Both the position numbers and the translations under genes were made by a program. Positions 33,890 through 42,836 of a stretch of DNA of 64,000 nt are shown piece after piece. Position 1 is the stretch's first letter; each line of letters starts with the position of its first letter. Below the pieces are notes generated by a model. It was given only the letters and a program-made list of their open reading frames with translations. It was not told the origin of the DNA and did not search any database. Source of the DNA: an uncultured Collinsella sp. (GTDB lineage Bacteria > Actinomycetota > Coriobacteriia > Coriobacteriales > Coriobacteriaceae); contig CAAFQK010000082.1 in assembly GCA_900765115.1 (NCBI GenBank), positions 1-64,000 on the forward strand. The letters run 5' to 3'.

Positions 33890-35053
33890 CTAATACGGGC
33901 CCGCCTCGCGAATAGCCTCGACAGCCAAAGCGATTTGGTCGGGCGGCAAGACCAGCGCCATGCGCACGTGTCCCTCGCCCGAGGGACCAAAACTCGCACC
34001 CGGCGTCACCACAACGCCGGCCTTCTCCATGAGCTCCTCGCAAAACGCCATGGAATCGGTGCGGCCACCGGGAAGCTTGGCCCACACAAACATAGAGCCA
34101 TGCGCGTTGGGGCGCTCCCAGCCCAGGCCCTCAAGACCGTCGCACAGGGCATCGCGGCGCTCCTGGTACTTCAGACGCTGCGCCTCGACCTCATCGCGCG
34201 GACCGTTCAGGCAGGCGATGGCGGCCTTCTGGATCGGGAAGAACATACCGAAGTCGATCTGGCCGCGCAGCTTGGCAAAGGCCGAGACCACGTCCTCGCG
34301 ACCGACCAAAAAGCCAATGCGGGCACCGGTGACGTTAAACGACTTGGAAAGCGAGAAGAACTCCACGCCCACCTCGAGCGCACCGGGATACTGCAAGAAG
34401 CTGCCACCCGGCTCGCCGTCGAACACGATGTCGGAGTACGCGTTGTCATGGACGATGAGCAGGTCGTGCTCGCGGGCGAAAGCGATGATCTCCTCGTAGA
34501 TCTCGGGCGTGCCCACCGAGCCCACCGGGTTCGCGGGCAGCGACACGATCATGTACTTGGCACGATCGGCCACCTCGGGATCGATGCCCGCCACATAGGG
34601 CAGGTAATTGTGCTCGGCAACCAGCGGATAGTACTCGAGCTTGGCATCGGCGATCTTGGCACCCGCTTCAAAGACCGGATAGCACGGATCGGGCACCAGG
34701 ATGGTATCGCCCGGATCGAGCAGAGCCAGGCCCAAATGGCCAACGCCCTCCTGCGTGCCGTTGCACGACTGCACCATGGACGGCGTAATGCCCGAAACGC
34801 CAAAGCGACGCTCATAGTAATCGCACACGGCCTGCTTGAGTTCGGGCAGGTCGCGCAGGGCGTACTTCCACATCTCGGGATCCTGGGCGGCTTGTGTGAG
34901 CGCATCGACCACGTGGCCGTACGGCTTAAAGTCGGGCGTGCCCACGCTCATGTTGTAAATGGTCTTGCCCTGAGCCTTCAGCGCGAGAAGCTTGTTGTTG
35001 AGCGAGGCGAAGACCTCCGCGCCAAAGCGATCGAGACGCTGCGATGCCTGCAT
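33890..35053 (-). CDS. class I/II PLP aminotransferase, DapL/PatA-like
   Basis: This 387-residue aminotransferase has KTIYNMSVGTPDFKPYGHVV, the pyridine-ring Asp region LIVHDNAYSDIVFDGEPGG, the PLP lysine in FFSLSKSFNVTGARIGF and the C-terminal HVRMALVLPPD. The pattern is close to LL-diaminopimelate and N-acetyl-diaminopimelate aminotransferases. With the acetyl-type DapD and the M20 hydrolase nearby it could complete DAP synthesis, but that is inference. The ATG at 35053 follows AAAGGTGG. Confidence 0.82.
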   Translation of the reverse strand: MQASQRLDRFGAEVFASLNNKLLALKAQGKTIYNMSVGTPDFKPYGHVVDALTQAAQDPEMWKYALRDLPELKQAVCDYYERRFGVSGITPSMVQSCNGTQEGVGHLGLALLDPGDTILVPDPCYPVFEAGAKIADAKLEYYPLVAEHNYLPYVAGIDPEVADRAKYMIVSLPANPVGSVGTPEIYEEIIAFAREHDLLIVHDNAYSDIVFDGEPGGSFLQYPGALEVGVEFFSLSKSFNVTGARIGFLVGREDVVSAFAKLRGQIDFGMFFPIQKAAIACLNGPRDEVEAQRLKYQERRDALCDGLEGLGWERPNAHGSMFVWAKLPGGRTDSMAFCEELMEKAGVVVTPGASFGPSGEGHVRMALVLPPDQIALAVEAIREAGPY

Positions 35054-35071
35054 GGTGCCACCTTTCGATAT

Positions 35072-35103
35072 AAAAAACGCGGCGCTCCGACAAGAGCGCC
35101 GCG
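35072..35103 (-). terminator. terminator after nadE
   Basis: GCGGCGCTC and GAGCGCCGC form a stem across a 6-base loop. On the minus strand it ends in TTTTTTATA. It lies between the NAD synthetase stop and the aminotransferase start. Confidence 0.9.
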
Positions 35104-35171
35104 CGATACGGGCCATCAGATTGCAAAAGTGTAACGCTTGCAACCCCCGTATTGGTTCAATTTAGCCAACC

Positions 35172-37172
35172 TTAGTCAACTGGATTGAGCGCGTCGATCT
35201 GCGCAAGCCACAGACGTGAGCTGGCGTCACTCGGCATACGCCAATCGCCGCGCGGGCTGAGCGTCACCGAGCCCACCTTGGGACCATCGGGCAGGCAGCT
35301 GCGCTTAAACTGCTGGGCAAAGAAGCGACGATAGAACGTACGCAACCACGTGTGGACGGTCTTGGCGTCGTAGACGCCCTCGAAGCTCTTGAGCGCCATG
35401 CGGTAGATTTTGCCCGGCTCAAAGCCAAAACGCAGCAGGTAGTAGAGGAAGTAGTCGTGCAGCTCGTACGGGCCCACCAAATCCTCGGTCTTCTGTGCGA
35501 TCTCGCCATCGCCCGTGGGCGGCAGAAGCTCGGGGGACACCGGCGTGTCGAGGATATCGAGCAAAACCTCGGCAATGCGCCCGCCAAAGACATCGGCCGC
35601 ATAGCGCACCAGATGGCGCACAAGCGTCTTGGGCACGCTCGCGTTGACGGCGTACATGCTCATGTGGTCGCCGTTGTACGTAGCCCAGCCGAGCGCCAGC
35701 TCCGACAGGTCGCCCGTGCCGATGACAAAACCGCCAGCCTGGTTGGCCAAGTCCATCAAAATCTGCGTGCGCTCGCGGGCCTGGCTGTTCTCGTAGGTCA
35801 CGTCCTGAACTGCCGGGTCGTGCTCAATGTCCTTGAAGTGCTGCTCCACAGCCGCGTGGATCGAAACCTCGCGGAAGCTCACACCCAGGTCGCGGGCAAG
35901 CGACTCGGCATTGGACTTGGTGCGATGCGTCGTGCCAAAGCCAGGCATGGACACGGCTGTGATACCGGTGCGCGGCAGCCCCAGCGCATCGAAGGCACGC
36001 ACGGTCACAAGCAGTGCCAGCGTGGAGTCCAAGCCACCCGAAAGGCCGATGACCGCAGCCTTGGTACCTGTGTGGGCAAGGCGGATCTTGAGGCCCGCAG
36101 TCTGCAGATTGAGGATGGTCTCGCAACGCTCGGCCAGGTCGCCATGGTCGGCCGGCACAAAGGGCGCGCGGGGGAAGACGCGGTCGATGTCGAACGCATC
36201 GCGCAGGACAGGCTCTTCGGCCAGCACGCCCTCAAACGAAAACTCAACGGTCGTGGCCTCCGGCGCATCGTCCGCGCGCGTCCACGTCGTCGAGCGACGG
36301 CGCTCGGCAACCAGGCGGTCAAGATCGACATCGGCCACCGCCATATCGCAGGTGAGGAGCTTCGTGGCGGCGAGCTTAGATCCGTTTTCATAGACGAGGT
36401 TCTCGCCCGCAAAGACCATATCGGTCGTGGACTCGCCCTCACTCGCGTCCGCATAGGCATAGGCGCAGTACAGGCGCGCGCTCTGGTTGGATATGAGGCT
36501 GCGTCGGTAATCTGCCTTACCGATGATCTCGTCGGAAGCGGAGGGGTTGAGAATCACCGTGGCACCGGCAAGCGCCATCTCGGTCGAAGGAGGTGCCGGC
36601 ACCCACAGGTCCTCGCAGACCTCAATACCGAGCACCAAATCCTCGGCGTCCTCATCGCAGCAGCGGTAGACAAGCCCCGAACCCAGCGGGACCGGACCCT
36701 GACCGGCAAATTCAACCCACACGGGATCCGCAGGCGCCGGAGCAAACCAACGGCGCTCATAGAACTCGCCATAGTTGGGCAAATACTTCTTGGCCGTGAG
36801 ACCCAAAAGCTCGCCCGCGCAGCACACGGCGGCGCAGTTGTAGATGTTTTCTGCCACCGCAACGGGCAAGCCAACGGTAAAGACAATCGGCAGCTCACGA
36901 GTCTCATCGAGGATATGCACCAGAGCAGCCTCGCAGGCATGCAGCAGCGTGCGGTTATGGAACAGATCGGCCGCGGTATAGCCGCACAAGTTGAGCTCGG
37001 GCAGCACCAGAGCACGGACGCCGCGCTCGGCAGCCTCGCGAACAGCCGCCAGCGCAACCTCGGCATTGCCCTCGACATCGGCCACGCGAATCTGCGGCGA
37101 CGCCGCCGCCACACGCAAAAAGCCATCGTTCTTATTAGCCGAAACGCAGCATTGCCTTGTTGATCTGGACAC
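35172..37172 (-). CDS. nadE: glutamine-dependent NAD+ synthetase
   Basis: This 666-residue two-domain enzyme has an N-terminal nitrilase-type amidase with Glu in LPELNLCGYTA, Lys in KKYLPNYGEFYERRWF and the nucleophile Cys in GIEVCEDLWVP. The C-terminal synthetase has the ATP-pyrophosphatase motif GLSGGLDSTLALL and VIGTGDLSELALGWATYNGD. It converts deamido-NAD to NAD using glutamine ammonia. The length fits the long NadE form. The GTG start at 37172 has no clear ribosome binding site, so the first ~15 residues are uncertain. Confidence 0.93.
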   Translation of the reverse strand: MSRSTRQCCVSANKNDGFLRVAAASPQIRVADVEGNAEVALAAVREAAERGVRALVLPELNLCGYTAADLFHNRTLLHACEAALVHILDETRELPIVFTVGLPVAVAENIYNCAAVCCAGELLGLTAKKYLPNYGEFYERRWFAPAPADPVWVEFAGQGPVPLGSGLVYRCCDEDAEDLVLGIEVCEDLWVPAPPSTEMALAGATVILNPSASDEIIGKADYRRSLISNQSARLYCAYAYADASEGESTTDMVFAGENLVYENGSKLAATKLLTCDMAVADVDLDRLVAERRRSTTWTRADDAPEATTVEFSFEGVLAEEPVLRDAFDIDRVFPRAPFVPADHGDLAERCETILNLQTAGLKIRLAHTGTKAAVIGLSGGLDSTLALLVTVRAFDALGLPRTGITAVSMPGFGTTHRTKSNAESLARDLGVSFREVSIHAAVEQHFKDIEHDPAVQDVTYENSQARERTQILMDLANQAGGFVIGTGDLSELALGWATYNGDHMSMYAVNASVPKTLVRHLVRYAADVFGGRIAEVLLDILDTPVSPELLPPTGDGEIAQKTEDLVGPYELHDYFLYYLLRFGFEPGKIYRMALKSFEGVYDAKTVHTWLRTFYRRFFAQQFKRSCLPDGPKVGSVTLSPRGDWRMPSDASSRLWLAQIDALNPVD

Positions 37173-37303
37173 TGGAGGCCCCTTCTACCCTGAGATTCAG
37201 TCTAACGGACGTTCACATATCTCTAACTAGCCAAAGCAACCTCCCAGTTTACTGAGAGGCCAACCTGTGCTAAGAGCATGTAGTTCAAAAATATCTTTAA
37301 TTA

Positions 37304-37335
37304 AAAAAGGAGAAATCGATAATCGACTTCTCCTT
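37304..37335 (-). terminator. terminator of the radical SAM/peptide operon
   Basis: On the minus strand AAAGGAGAAGTCGA pairs with TCGATTTCTCCTTT with one mismatch and is followed by TTTT AATT. It lies 26 bases past the small-peptide stop. Confidence 0.88.
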
Positions 37336-37360
37336 TAAGCGAGGCGAGTAAATTCCGAAA

Positions 37361-37471
37361 CTAATGGCAGAATTTATCCATGTAGTCCTCAAAGTCGAAC
37401 ACTTCTACCACGACGCCCTCTTCCTGAAACTCTTTCAGCTGCTCCAAGAGATCTTTGTTAATAACGTCCAT
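37361..37471 (-). CDS. 36-residue acidic peptide, candidate radical-SAM substrate
   Basis: A strong AGGAGG lies 7 bases before the ATG at 37471. The peptide begins MDVINKDLLEQLKEFQEEG, a likely amphipathic leader helix, continues VVVEVFDFEDYMDKF, and ends Cys-His before TAG. It carries 11 acidic residues and 4 lysines. It follows the B12-radical SAM gene by 13 bases and precedes the operon terminator. I know no family for it. A ribosomally made, modified peptide precursor is my preferred reading; a small regulator or accessory subunit is the alternative. Confidence 0.7.
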   Translation of the reverse strand: MDVINKDLLEQLKEFQEEGVVVEVFDFEDYMDKFCH

Positions 37472-37484
37472 GCAGAAACCTCCT

Positions 37485-39806
37485 CTATCTAATCAATTGT
37501 AGTATATCTGCTTTCATGCAATTATCAACCAACTTGTTTAATTGCTCCTCGCTTGCCGATAGTCCCTCTTTTTTCAAAATGTCGCGCACCTCGTTCTTAG
37601 TAATCGGCTTTTCAAACAACGAAAGCAAAGCGAACGAAAAATCATTAACCGCACACATTCTATGGGTGGCACAACTCAGCAGTACTCTTAACCCCTCTTT
37701 TGAGCGTCCGACTTCTTTCACAAACGAACTTTTAACCAATTGAAAACCATTATCGTGCATTACATAATCGGCATCGATATTTGTATTCAGCAATCCATAA
37801 TGCAACAGTTCTTCTATCGCCCTTGTCAGCTCGAGATCGCCCTGATCAAGGATAAGAGAAATGCTACAATCGGCCTCCAATAAACGGGCCAACTTAAGGT
37901 ATACCAACTGGGAAACAGCATAGACATGATGGTATTCAGAATTATAGAAGTAGGCAAATGGCTCAACGAGCACGACAGAGGTCTTGGAATCCAGCCAGAT
38001 TCGATCAGCTGGATTTAGACTAGTCAGCCGTCGCTTTACTTTGGTCAAATGTCCCTTATACCTGACAGCGTGAATAGAATCTAGGATCCAGGTCACCTCT
38101 GAAATATGAAGCCGCTGGGGCAAGTCAATTGTGTCGCTACCGTTTATGACTTCTTGCATATAAAAATCAATATGATGCTCATCAGATAAGGATTTTGCTT
38201 CATTTAAAGTTAAACCAGTGCCTGAAACATAATCCACTTCGAGGCGCAAATCCTCATATTGGGACTTCGGCATTACAGAGACACCATACTTATCGGGATG
38301 ATTCCAAACATCCGACCCCATAACGAGACCAAAATTCGTAAATCCTCTCGTGGAATATGGAACACCACATACCTGTTTTGAATAATTCAAAACATTCTCT
38401 GTATAAGCTAAGGTGTTCAGAGCCTCTTCTTTAGTTTCGGTCGGAAAGCCAATCATAAAGAATAGATGAACAGGAATACCCGCATTGAGACAATCATGGA
38501 TATTGCGATCAATCCAATCAACTCTCGTGTTCTTCTTCATTAGATCAAGAACTCTTTGGTTGTATGACTCGAGGCCAAACTGAATCTGCCTACATCCACT
38601 TTGGTATATCTTGTTGAAAACGTCTGTACTTAGGGTTGGAGAGAACCTCGTTTCTCCATGCCAGAAAAACGTTTTTCCCGATGCGTTTATTTCATCCGCG
38701 AGTTGCTCCATTCTTTTGCCTTCGAATGTTTCATCCACAAAAGAGAAAACTCTCGTGCCGTATTTTTCATTTAACCGACACATTATTTCAAATACTCTCG
38801 ATATAGGCATCTTTCGGTAACAACCACCGGTAGCACCGGGAATGGTGCAGAAGGCGCAATGATTAAAACACTGCCTAGAGGAATAAACCGGCAATATTAA
38901 CTCAGGCATGAAGTATTTAGAAAGGGCGAAGCCATCGAAATCGGGAACTGTATCGTTGATAAATGTCTGCTCAATCCGATGGTTTTTATATATCTTTCCA
39001 CCTTTAGCATGGCAAAGGTTTGGAACACAGTCGAGATTGTCATCACCAGAGTCAAGAGCCTCAAGAAGACGTGCAAGCGGCTCTTCGCCGTCATACATCA
39101 TTATCGAATCAATGTATTCAAAAAAGGGATGCCATTCTTTCATGCAGTCATCTGCTAAACGAGTAATGTAATTGCCGCCCAATGAGACGTGTTTAACAGA
39201 TGGACATTCTTCTTTAATCAGTTTCGCTAACGTAACTGCAGAAATCAATTGGAAACAGCCGCTCACCGAAATCCCAATAAACTCGATTTTTTCCCTCTGA
39301 ATACGCTTAAGAAAGGCAATTTCATAGAAGGAAATAAACGGATTATGCAAGGTATCCGCAAGCGATTTCATTATTTCTGGTGTCGAATAATAATCATAGG
39401 GCAGATCTATGGAGTTGAACGTGTATTTAACTCCATATGAGACGTGATTTATGATATAGAGTGCATTTCTAAAAATGTTTTCAGCATATTGTCTTTCTTT
39501 TAGATTAAAGTATCTCTTCGATCTGAAAATATCTTTTGCCTCGTCAACATTAAGTGCTGACTTTTGTATCAACTCGATTGTTAATTGAACATTCGAACTA
39601 AACGAATCCTTTGATTCCCGATACCTTTTACAGCACTCTTCGACATGTCTATAAGATAGGAGGTCATCGTAAAATTCCACGTTTAAGTCAACGATGTCAA
39701 CTTTATATTGTTCAACCTCTTGAAGATATGACTTCAAAACAGGCAAGGCAAGATACGGCCCCACTGGACTCCATCCTGGGGGAAATACTAAAAGCGTTTT
39801 AGGCAT
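37485..39806 (-). CDS. B12-binding domain radical SAM protein
   Basis: This is a 773-residue enzyme. Residues 1-270 carry a cobalamin-binding-like domain (LVFPPGWSPVGPYLALPVLK, then FIGISVSGCFQLISAVTLAK). The radical SAM core from about 300 has the cluster motif CFNHCAFC (Cx3Cx2C), then FSFVDETFEG, HGETRFSPTL, IQFGLESYNQRVLDLMKKN and FFMIGFPTETKEEAL. The last ~80 residues (FALLSLFEKPITKNEVRDIL) look like a winged-helix or peptide-recognition domain. Such enzymes methylate or rearrange unreactive carbons, often in peptide natural products. Codon use and base composition are far more AT-rich than the flanks, suggesting transfer. Confidence 0.88.
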   Translation of the reverse strand: MPKTLLVFPPGWSPVGPYLALPVLKSYLQEVEQYKVDIVDLNVEFYDDLLSYRHVEECCKRYRESKDSFSSNVQLTIELIQKSALNVDEAKDIFRSKRYFNLKERQYAENIFRNALYIINHVSYGVKYTFNSIDLPYDYYSTPEIMKSLADTLHNPFISFYEIAFLKRIQREKIEFIGISVSGCFQLISAVTLAKLIKEECPSVKHVSLGGNYITRLADDCMKEWHPFFEYIDSIMMYDGEEPLARLLEALDSGDDNLDCVPNLCHAKGGKIYKNHRIEQTFINDTVPDFDGFALSKYFMPELILPVYSSRQCFNHCAFCTIPGATGGCYRKMPISRVFEIMCRLNEKYGTRVFSFVDETFEGKRMEQLADEINASGKTFFWHGETRFSPTLSTDVFNKIYQSGCRQIQFGLESYNQRVLDLMKKNTRVDWIDRNIHDCLNAGIPVHLFFMIGFPTETKEEALNTLAYTENVLNYSKQVCGVPYSTRGFTNFGLVMGSDVWNHPDKYGVSVMPKSQYEDLRLEVDYVSGTGLTLNEAKSLSDEHHIDFYMQEVINGSDTIDLPQRLHISEVTWILDSIHAVRYKGHLTKVKRRLTSLNPADRIWLDSKTSVVLVEPFAYFYNSEYHHVYAVSQLVYLKLARLLEADCSISLILDQGDLELTRAIEELLHYGLLNTNIDADYVMHDNGFQLVKSSFVKEVGRSKEGLRVLLSCATHRMCAVNDFSFALLSLFEKPITKNEVRDILKKEGLSASEEQLNKLVDNCMKADILQLIR

Positions 39807-39813
39807 ATCAACG

Positions 39814-41001
39814 TCACATCTTTCGCAAATAATTCAATTGAAACACAACTACCATCATAATTGAAAATACACCAAGTCCTGTAACGAGAATTGAGAACAT
39901 CGCGATGCTCGTGAACAGCGAAACAAGGAGTGTTGAAATAACAACAGCAACCGATTGCAAAGACTCCCTAATTGAAAACAGGCTTATCGATTCAGATTCG
40001 TCTCTCGCCAAATCCTGCAGCGATGTTATGAGAAGCACATCTTGAATGGCGTTTCCGGCACCGACGATAAAAAGGAAAATAAACGATATCCCAGACGCAT
40101 AGCGATAGCCAAACGCCAGATACGCACCGAGCGCAAGATACGTCACAAAACAATATGATTTAACGCAATCGGAACCACTAATTAAACGACCATATATTGT
40201 ATTTCCGAACAACAGTCCGATTGTAAGACTACTCTGAAGGAATCCGTATTGTATCGATGACGAGTCAAATTGCAATTGCGCAATAGCTGGCAAAAGAGAA
40301 TTCAGAGAGCCGAATGCCACACCACTAGAAATATCGATTAATAGGAAACCAATTGCCAAGTGCTTCGCGCTAAGATCACTAAATGCAGTCCTGTTTTTTT
40401 CATTTTTGCTTATCCCCTCTTTATCATTAACCTCGATAACCGACGGAACATCTCGCAGCAACCAGAACGACGCGGCAAAAGAAAGCGCGTCTAATGCAAG
40501 AACAGCCTCCGCCCCAAATTGAGCGACAACAAAACCGCCGGCAACTGGCCCCAGAACCATCATCAAATTCTGCAGAAACCCAAACGAATTATTAATTACG
40601 TCGCGATTGATACTATTCGTATTGGCTCTTAACAACGAGTAAAAGCAGGGCATTTCAACCGTTCGGCAAAGCGATACCGCGCACGTAATAGCAAACATAC
40701 TCCATTTACTATCAACAAAAATATAGCAAACGAATAATCCCGCGCGAATTAAGTCTGCCAATCTCATGGCCTGCAGTGTCCCGATACCCATCTTCTGAGG
40801 CAGCTGCGCGAGCGCAACTGAAAACAGAGAGGGGGCAAATCTGCAGCAGACCATCAAAGCAGTTGCAGAAACATCGTGAGTTACCTCGTAAATCAGCATT
40901 GGCAAAGCAATATTCGCACACCAATTGCCTATTTCGCTTATCCCTCTAGCAATATATAGGACCCGAACCGGACGGCTAGCTCTCAATACCGTGAACATCA
41001 C
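39814..41001 (-). CDS. MFS transporter, probable exporter of the AT-rich cluster
   Basis: This 395-residue, 12-segment MFS protein starts VLRASRPVRVLYIARGISEIGNWCA, the pattern of the drug/siderophore-exporter (MFS_3, EntS-like) branch. A cytosolic loop lies near residues 190-210 (VNDKEGISKNEKNR). It begins within the end of the DUF2087 gene (26-base overlap) and is followed after 7 bases by the radical SAM gene, so the three are translationally linked. Export of the cluster product is inferred from neighbours. Confidence 0.85.
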   Translation of the reverse strand: MMFTVLRASRPVRVLYIARGISEIGNWCANIALPMLIYEVTHDVSATALMVCCRFAPSLFSVALAQLPQKMGIGTLQAMRLADLIRAGLFVCYIFVDSKWSMFAITCAVSLCRTVEMPCFYSLLRANTNSINRDVINNSFGFLQNLMMVLGPVAGGFVVAQFGAEAVLALDALSFAASFWLLRDVPSVIEVNDKEGISKNEKNRTAFSDLSAKHLAIGFLLIDISSGVAFGSLNSLLPAIAQLQFDSSSIQYGFLQSSLTIGLLFGNTIYGRLISGSDCVKSYCFVTYLALGAYLAFGYRYASGISFIFLFIVGAGNAIQDVLLITSLQDLARDESESISLFSIRESLQSVAVVISTLLVSLFTSIAMFSILVTGLGVFSIMMVVVFQLNYLRKM

Positions 41002-41257
41002 GATTAACCTCGTATTTCAGGCCTCGCTCATCCCTTAATAGGAATCCATAATCAACCAAGTACCGCCTCAACACGGCATAATCAGGATAGAGCTGTGACA
41101 GCACACGATTAACCTGAAGCTCCGTATAACTTGTATTTAATTCAAAGAAAGAGACGGCCCATAGCAGCATGATTCTTTTATAGCTTTCCTTTTTTGGAAT
41201 TGAAACCAGCTCGCCATTCTTGAGAAATCGTTTTTTAAAGTCTATTAGCTCATCCAT
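40976..41257 (-). CDS. DUF2087 domain protein
   Basis: The 93-residue protein matches the DUF2087 pattern: FKKRFLKNGELVSIPKKES, then RIMLLWAVSFFELNTSYTEL, QVNRVLSQLYPDYAVLRRYL and VDYGFLLRDERG. The fold is predicted to be a winged helix, often fused to regulators or acetyltransferases, and its role is unknown. It is the first gene of the AT-rich operon and may regulate it. GGAGGATGTGA precedes the ATG. Confidence 0.85.
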   Translation of the reverse strand: MDELIDFKKRFLKNGELVSIPKKESYKRIMLLWAVSFFELNTSYTELQVNRVLSQLYPDYAVLRRYLVDYGFLLRDERGLKYEVNRDVHGIES

Positions 41258-41284
41258 TCACATCCTCCATTTCATACGCATCTA

Positions 41285-41313
41285 ATACTAAAAATGCATA
41301 CGCTTTAGGTCAT
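41285..41313 (-). promoter_or_regulatory. candidate promoter of the radical SAM operon
   Basis: On the minus strand ATGACC (41308-41313) and TAGTAT (41285-41290) are 17 bases apart and stand about 30 bases before the DUF2087 start. Two AGTTCGA copies lie further upstream, overlapping the end of the next gene. Confidence 0.45.
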
Positions 41314-41336
41314 CGCATTCGGCTTCTATATTCGAA

Positions 41337-41576
41337 CTAAACTCGAACTAATCTAAATGATTTGCTCAAACACTCTTCGAAAGCTCGTTTTTCACTCTGA
41401 GTAAAACGCCCTTCCCAGTCAGTCCACGAACAGGAAGGCAACTCACAGCGAGCGGAGTCGAAGCCCTCTGCCGTCGGTCGTTCAAAATGCACGACAACCT
41501 TTTCGATATCCCCATCTGTAATCAGGTCAGAATGAACGACCTCGGTACCGTCTTCGAATGTCATATACGGGTACAT
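41337..41576 (-). CDS. small acidic hypothetical protein
   Basis: This 79-residue frame reads MYPYMTFEDGTEVVHSDLIT, then DIEKVVVHFERPTAEGFDSA, CELPSCSWTDWEGRFTQSEK and a C-terminal helix RAFEECLSKSFRLVRV. The start at ATG 41576 is chosen for GAGGTGG 8 bases upstream; longer in-frame extensions are Cys/Arg-rich and not convincing. I do not recognise it. It stands at the edge of the AT-rich island but has the GC content of the host, and it is divergent from the next gene. Confidence 0.6.
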   Translation of the reverse strand: MYPYMTFEDGTEVVHSDLITDGDIEKVVVHFERPTAEGFDSARCELPSCSWTDWEGRFTQSEKRAFEECLSKSFRLVRV

Positions 41577-41750
41577 CACGTAAACCACCTCGCAATCGTA
41601 AATCCAGTTTAGCATCAAGCTATTGCACCAAAGACAGCAAGCCCCCTTGATGAGTTGATGGTATCTGTTAAATGTCACGTACGATTCACATCTGGTGGGT
41701 ACCCTGATGGCTACACGAAACGAAGCAGATTTACACCGGGAGGACCCCGT

Positions 41751-42701
41751 ATGACAACCAAGTACACCGACGCGCCGCGCACGCGCGTCATGACGCCAGC
41801 ATCGCTCAACAACGGCGTGCACGAGAACCATTCCATCGGACAGACCATGGCCATCGCGCCCAAAAAGGGCCTGTTTGACGACATTTCCATTCCCCAGATC
41901 ATCGCCGGCGCCGCAGCTGCCGCCACGAGCGTCGCACTTGCCTCCAAGATTGGTATCGCTGGTTCAGTAATTGGCGCCGCCGTGAGCTCGGTCATCACCG
42001 TTGTGTCATCGCAGGTCTACCGCCACTTTATCTCTGCCAGCGCCGAAGCCATCAAAGGTACGCACGCCGCCGTCGACTACCCCGCCGGCGCCTACGAGCC
42101 CGTTGAGTTTAATGCCGAGGAGCACCTGGGCGGCGCCGCGACTACGCAGGAGATGCGCCAGATTGCGGGGCGCGCGACCACGGCGCGCGTTGCTCCCGAC
42201 AGCCTGCGCGCCAAGGCGGCGGCAGAGCGCAGTCAGACGCAAAAGAAGGTCATCGTCTTCTCGATCGCCATCGCCATCGTCGCGGTCATCGCCTGCGCCG
42301 GCGCCATCCTTATCACCACCGCCGGTGAGGGTCTGGGCGAGCGCCCCGAGCCAATCCTTTCGTCGCGCACGACGGAAAGCGATGCAAATGGCAACACCCA
42401 GTCGCAAGACCAGCAGGCACAGACGGACGGCACGCAAGACAGTTCCACCTCTACCGATTCGTCCTCGAATACCCAAAACCAATCGCAGGGCGCCGATTCT
42501 TCTGTGAACAACAGCGGCGCGCAATCCGGCACGACCGACTCAAGCCAAACGACTGACGGTTCGCAGCCGAACACGGGAGGCCAGACGAGCGACACCACGT
42601 CGGGAACGGGCACAGCAGACAGCAACAACAGCAATTCGAGTGGCACCACATCGGGCACGGCATCTGACAGTTCAAGCCAAGGCACGACATCGGACAACTA
42701 G
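41751..42701 (+). CDS. hypothetical membrane protein with Ser/Thr/Gln-rich tail
   Basis: The 316-residue protein has an N-terminal polar part, a first hydrophobic stretch near residues 45-90 (IIAGAAAAATSVALASKIGI, then VSSVITVVSSQVY), and a basic region. A second membrane segment lies near 170-195 (VIVFSIAIAIVAVIACAGAI). About 115 residues follow that are almost only Ser, Thr, Gln, Asn, Asp and Gly. The tail is probably extracellular and disordered. No domain recognised. GGGAGGA precedes the ATG at 41751. A perfect terminator follows. Confidence 0.75.
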   Translation: MTTKYTDAPRTRVMTPASLNNGVHENHSIGQTMAIAPKKGLFDDISIPQIIAGAAAAATSVALASKIGIAGSVIGAAVSSVITVVSSQVYRHFISASAEAIKGTHAAVDYPAGAYEPVEFNAEEHLGGAATTQEMRQIAGRATTARVAPDSLRAKAAAERSQTQKKVIVFSIAIAIVAVIACAGAILITTAGEGLGERPEPILSSRTTESDANGNTQSQDQQAQTDGTQDSSTSTDSSSNTQNQSQGADSSVNNSGAQSGTTDSSQTTDGSQPNTGGQTSDTTSGTGTADSNNSNSSGTTSGTASDSSSQGTTSDN

Positions 42702-42731
42702 GCGCTGCATCCCCAGATAGGCAACCTGTAC

Positions 42732-42765
42732 AACGGGCGCGAATCGATAGCGGTTCGCGCCCGTT
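42732..42765 (+). terminator. terminator between the two low-complexity genes
   Basis: AACGGGCGCGAA pairs perfectly with TTCGCGCCCGTT across a 10-base loop, followed by TGCC. There is only a short T tract. Confidence 0.75.
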
Positions 42766-42836
42766 TGCCTTGGGCGACGAGATGGCAAGCCCCGCGCGAT
42801 GGTAAGATGCTTTGGTGTGTAAAGAGGAGATTTGCC

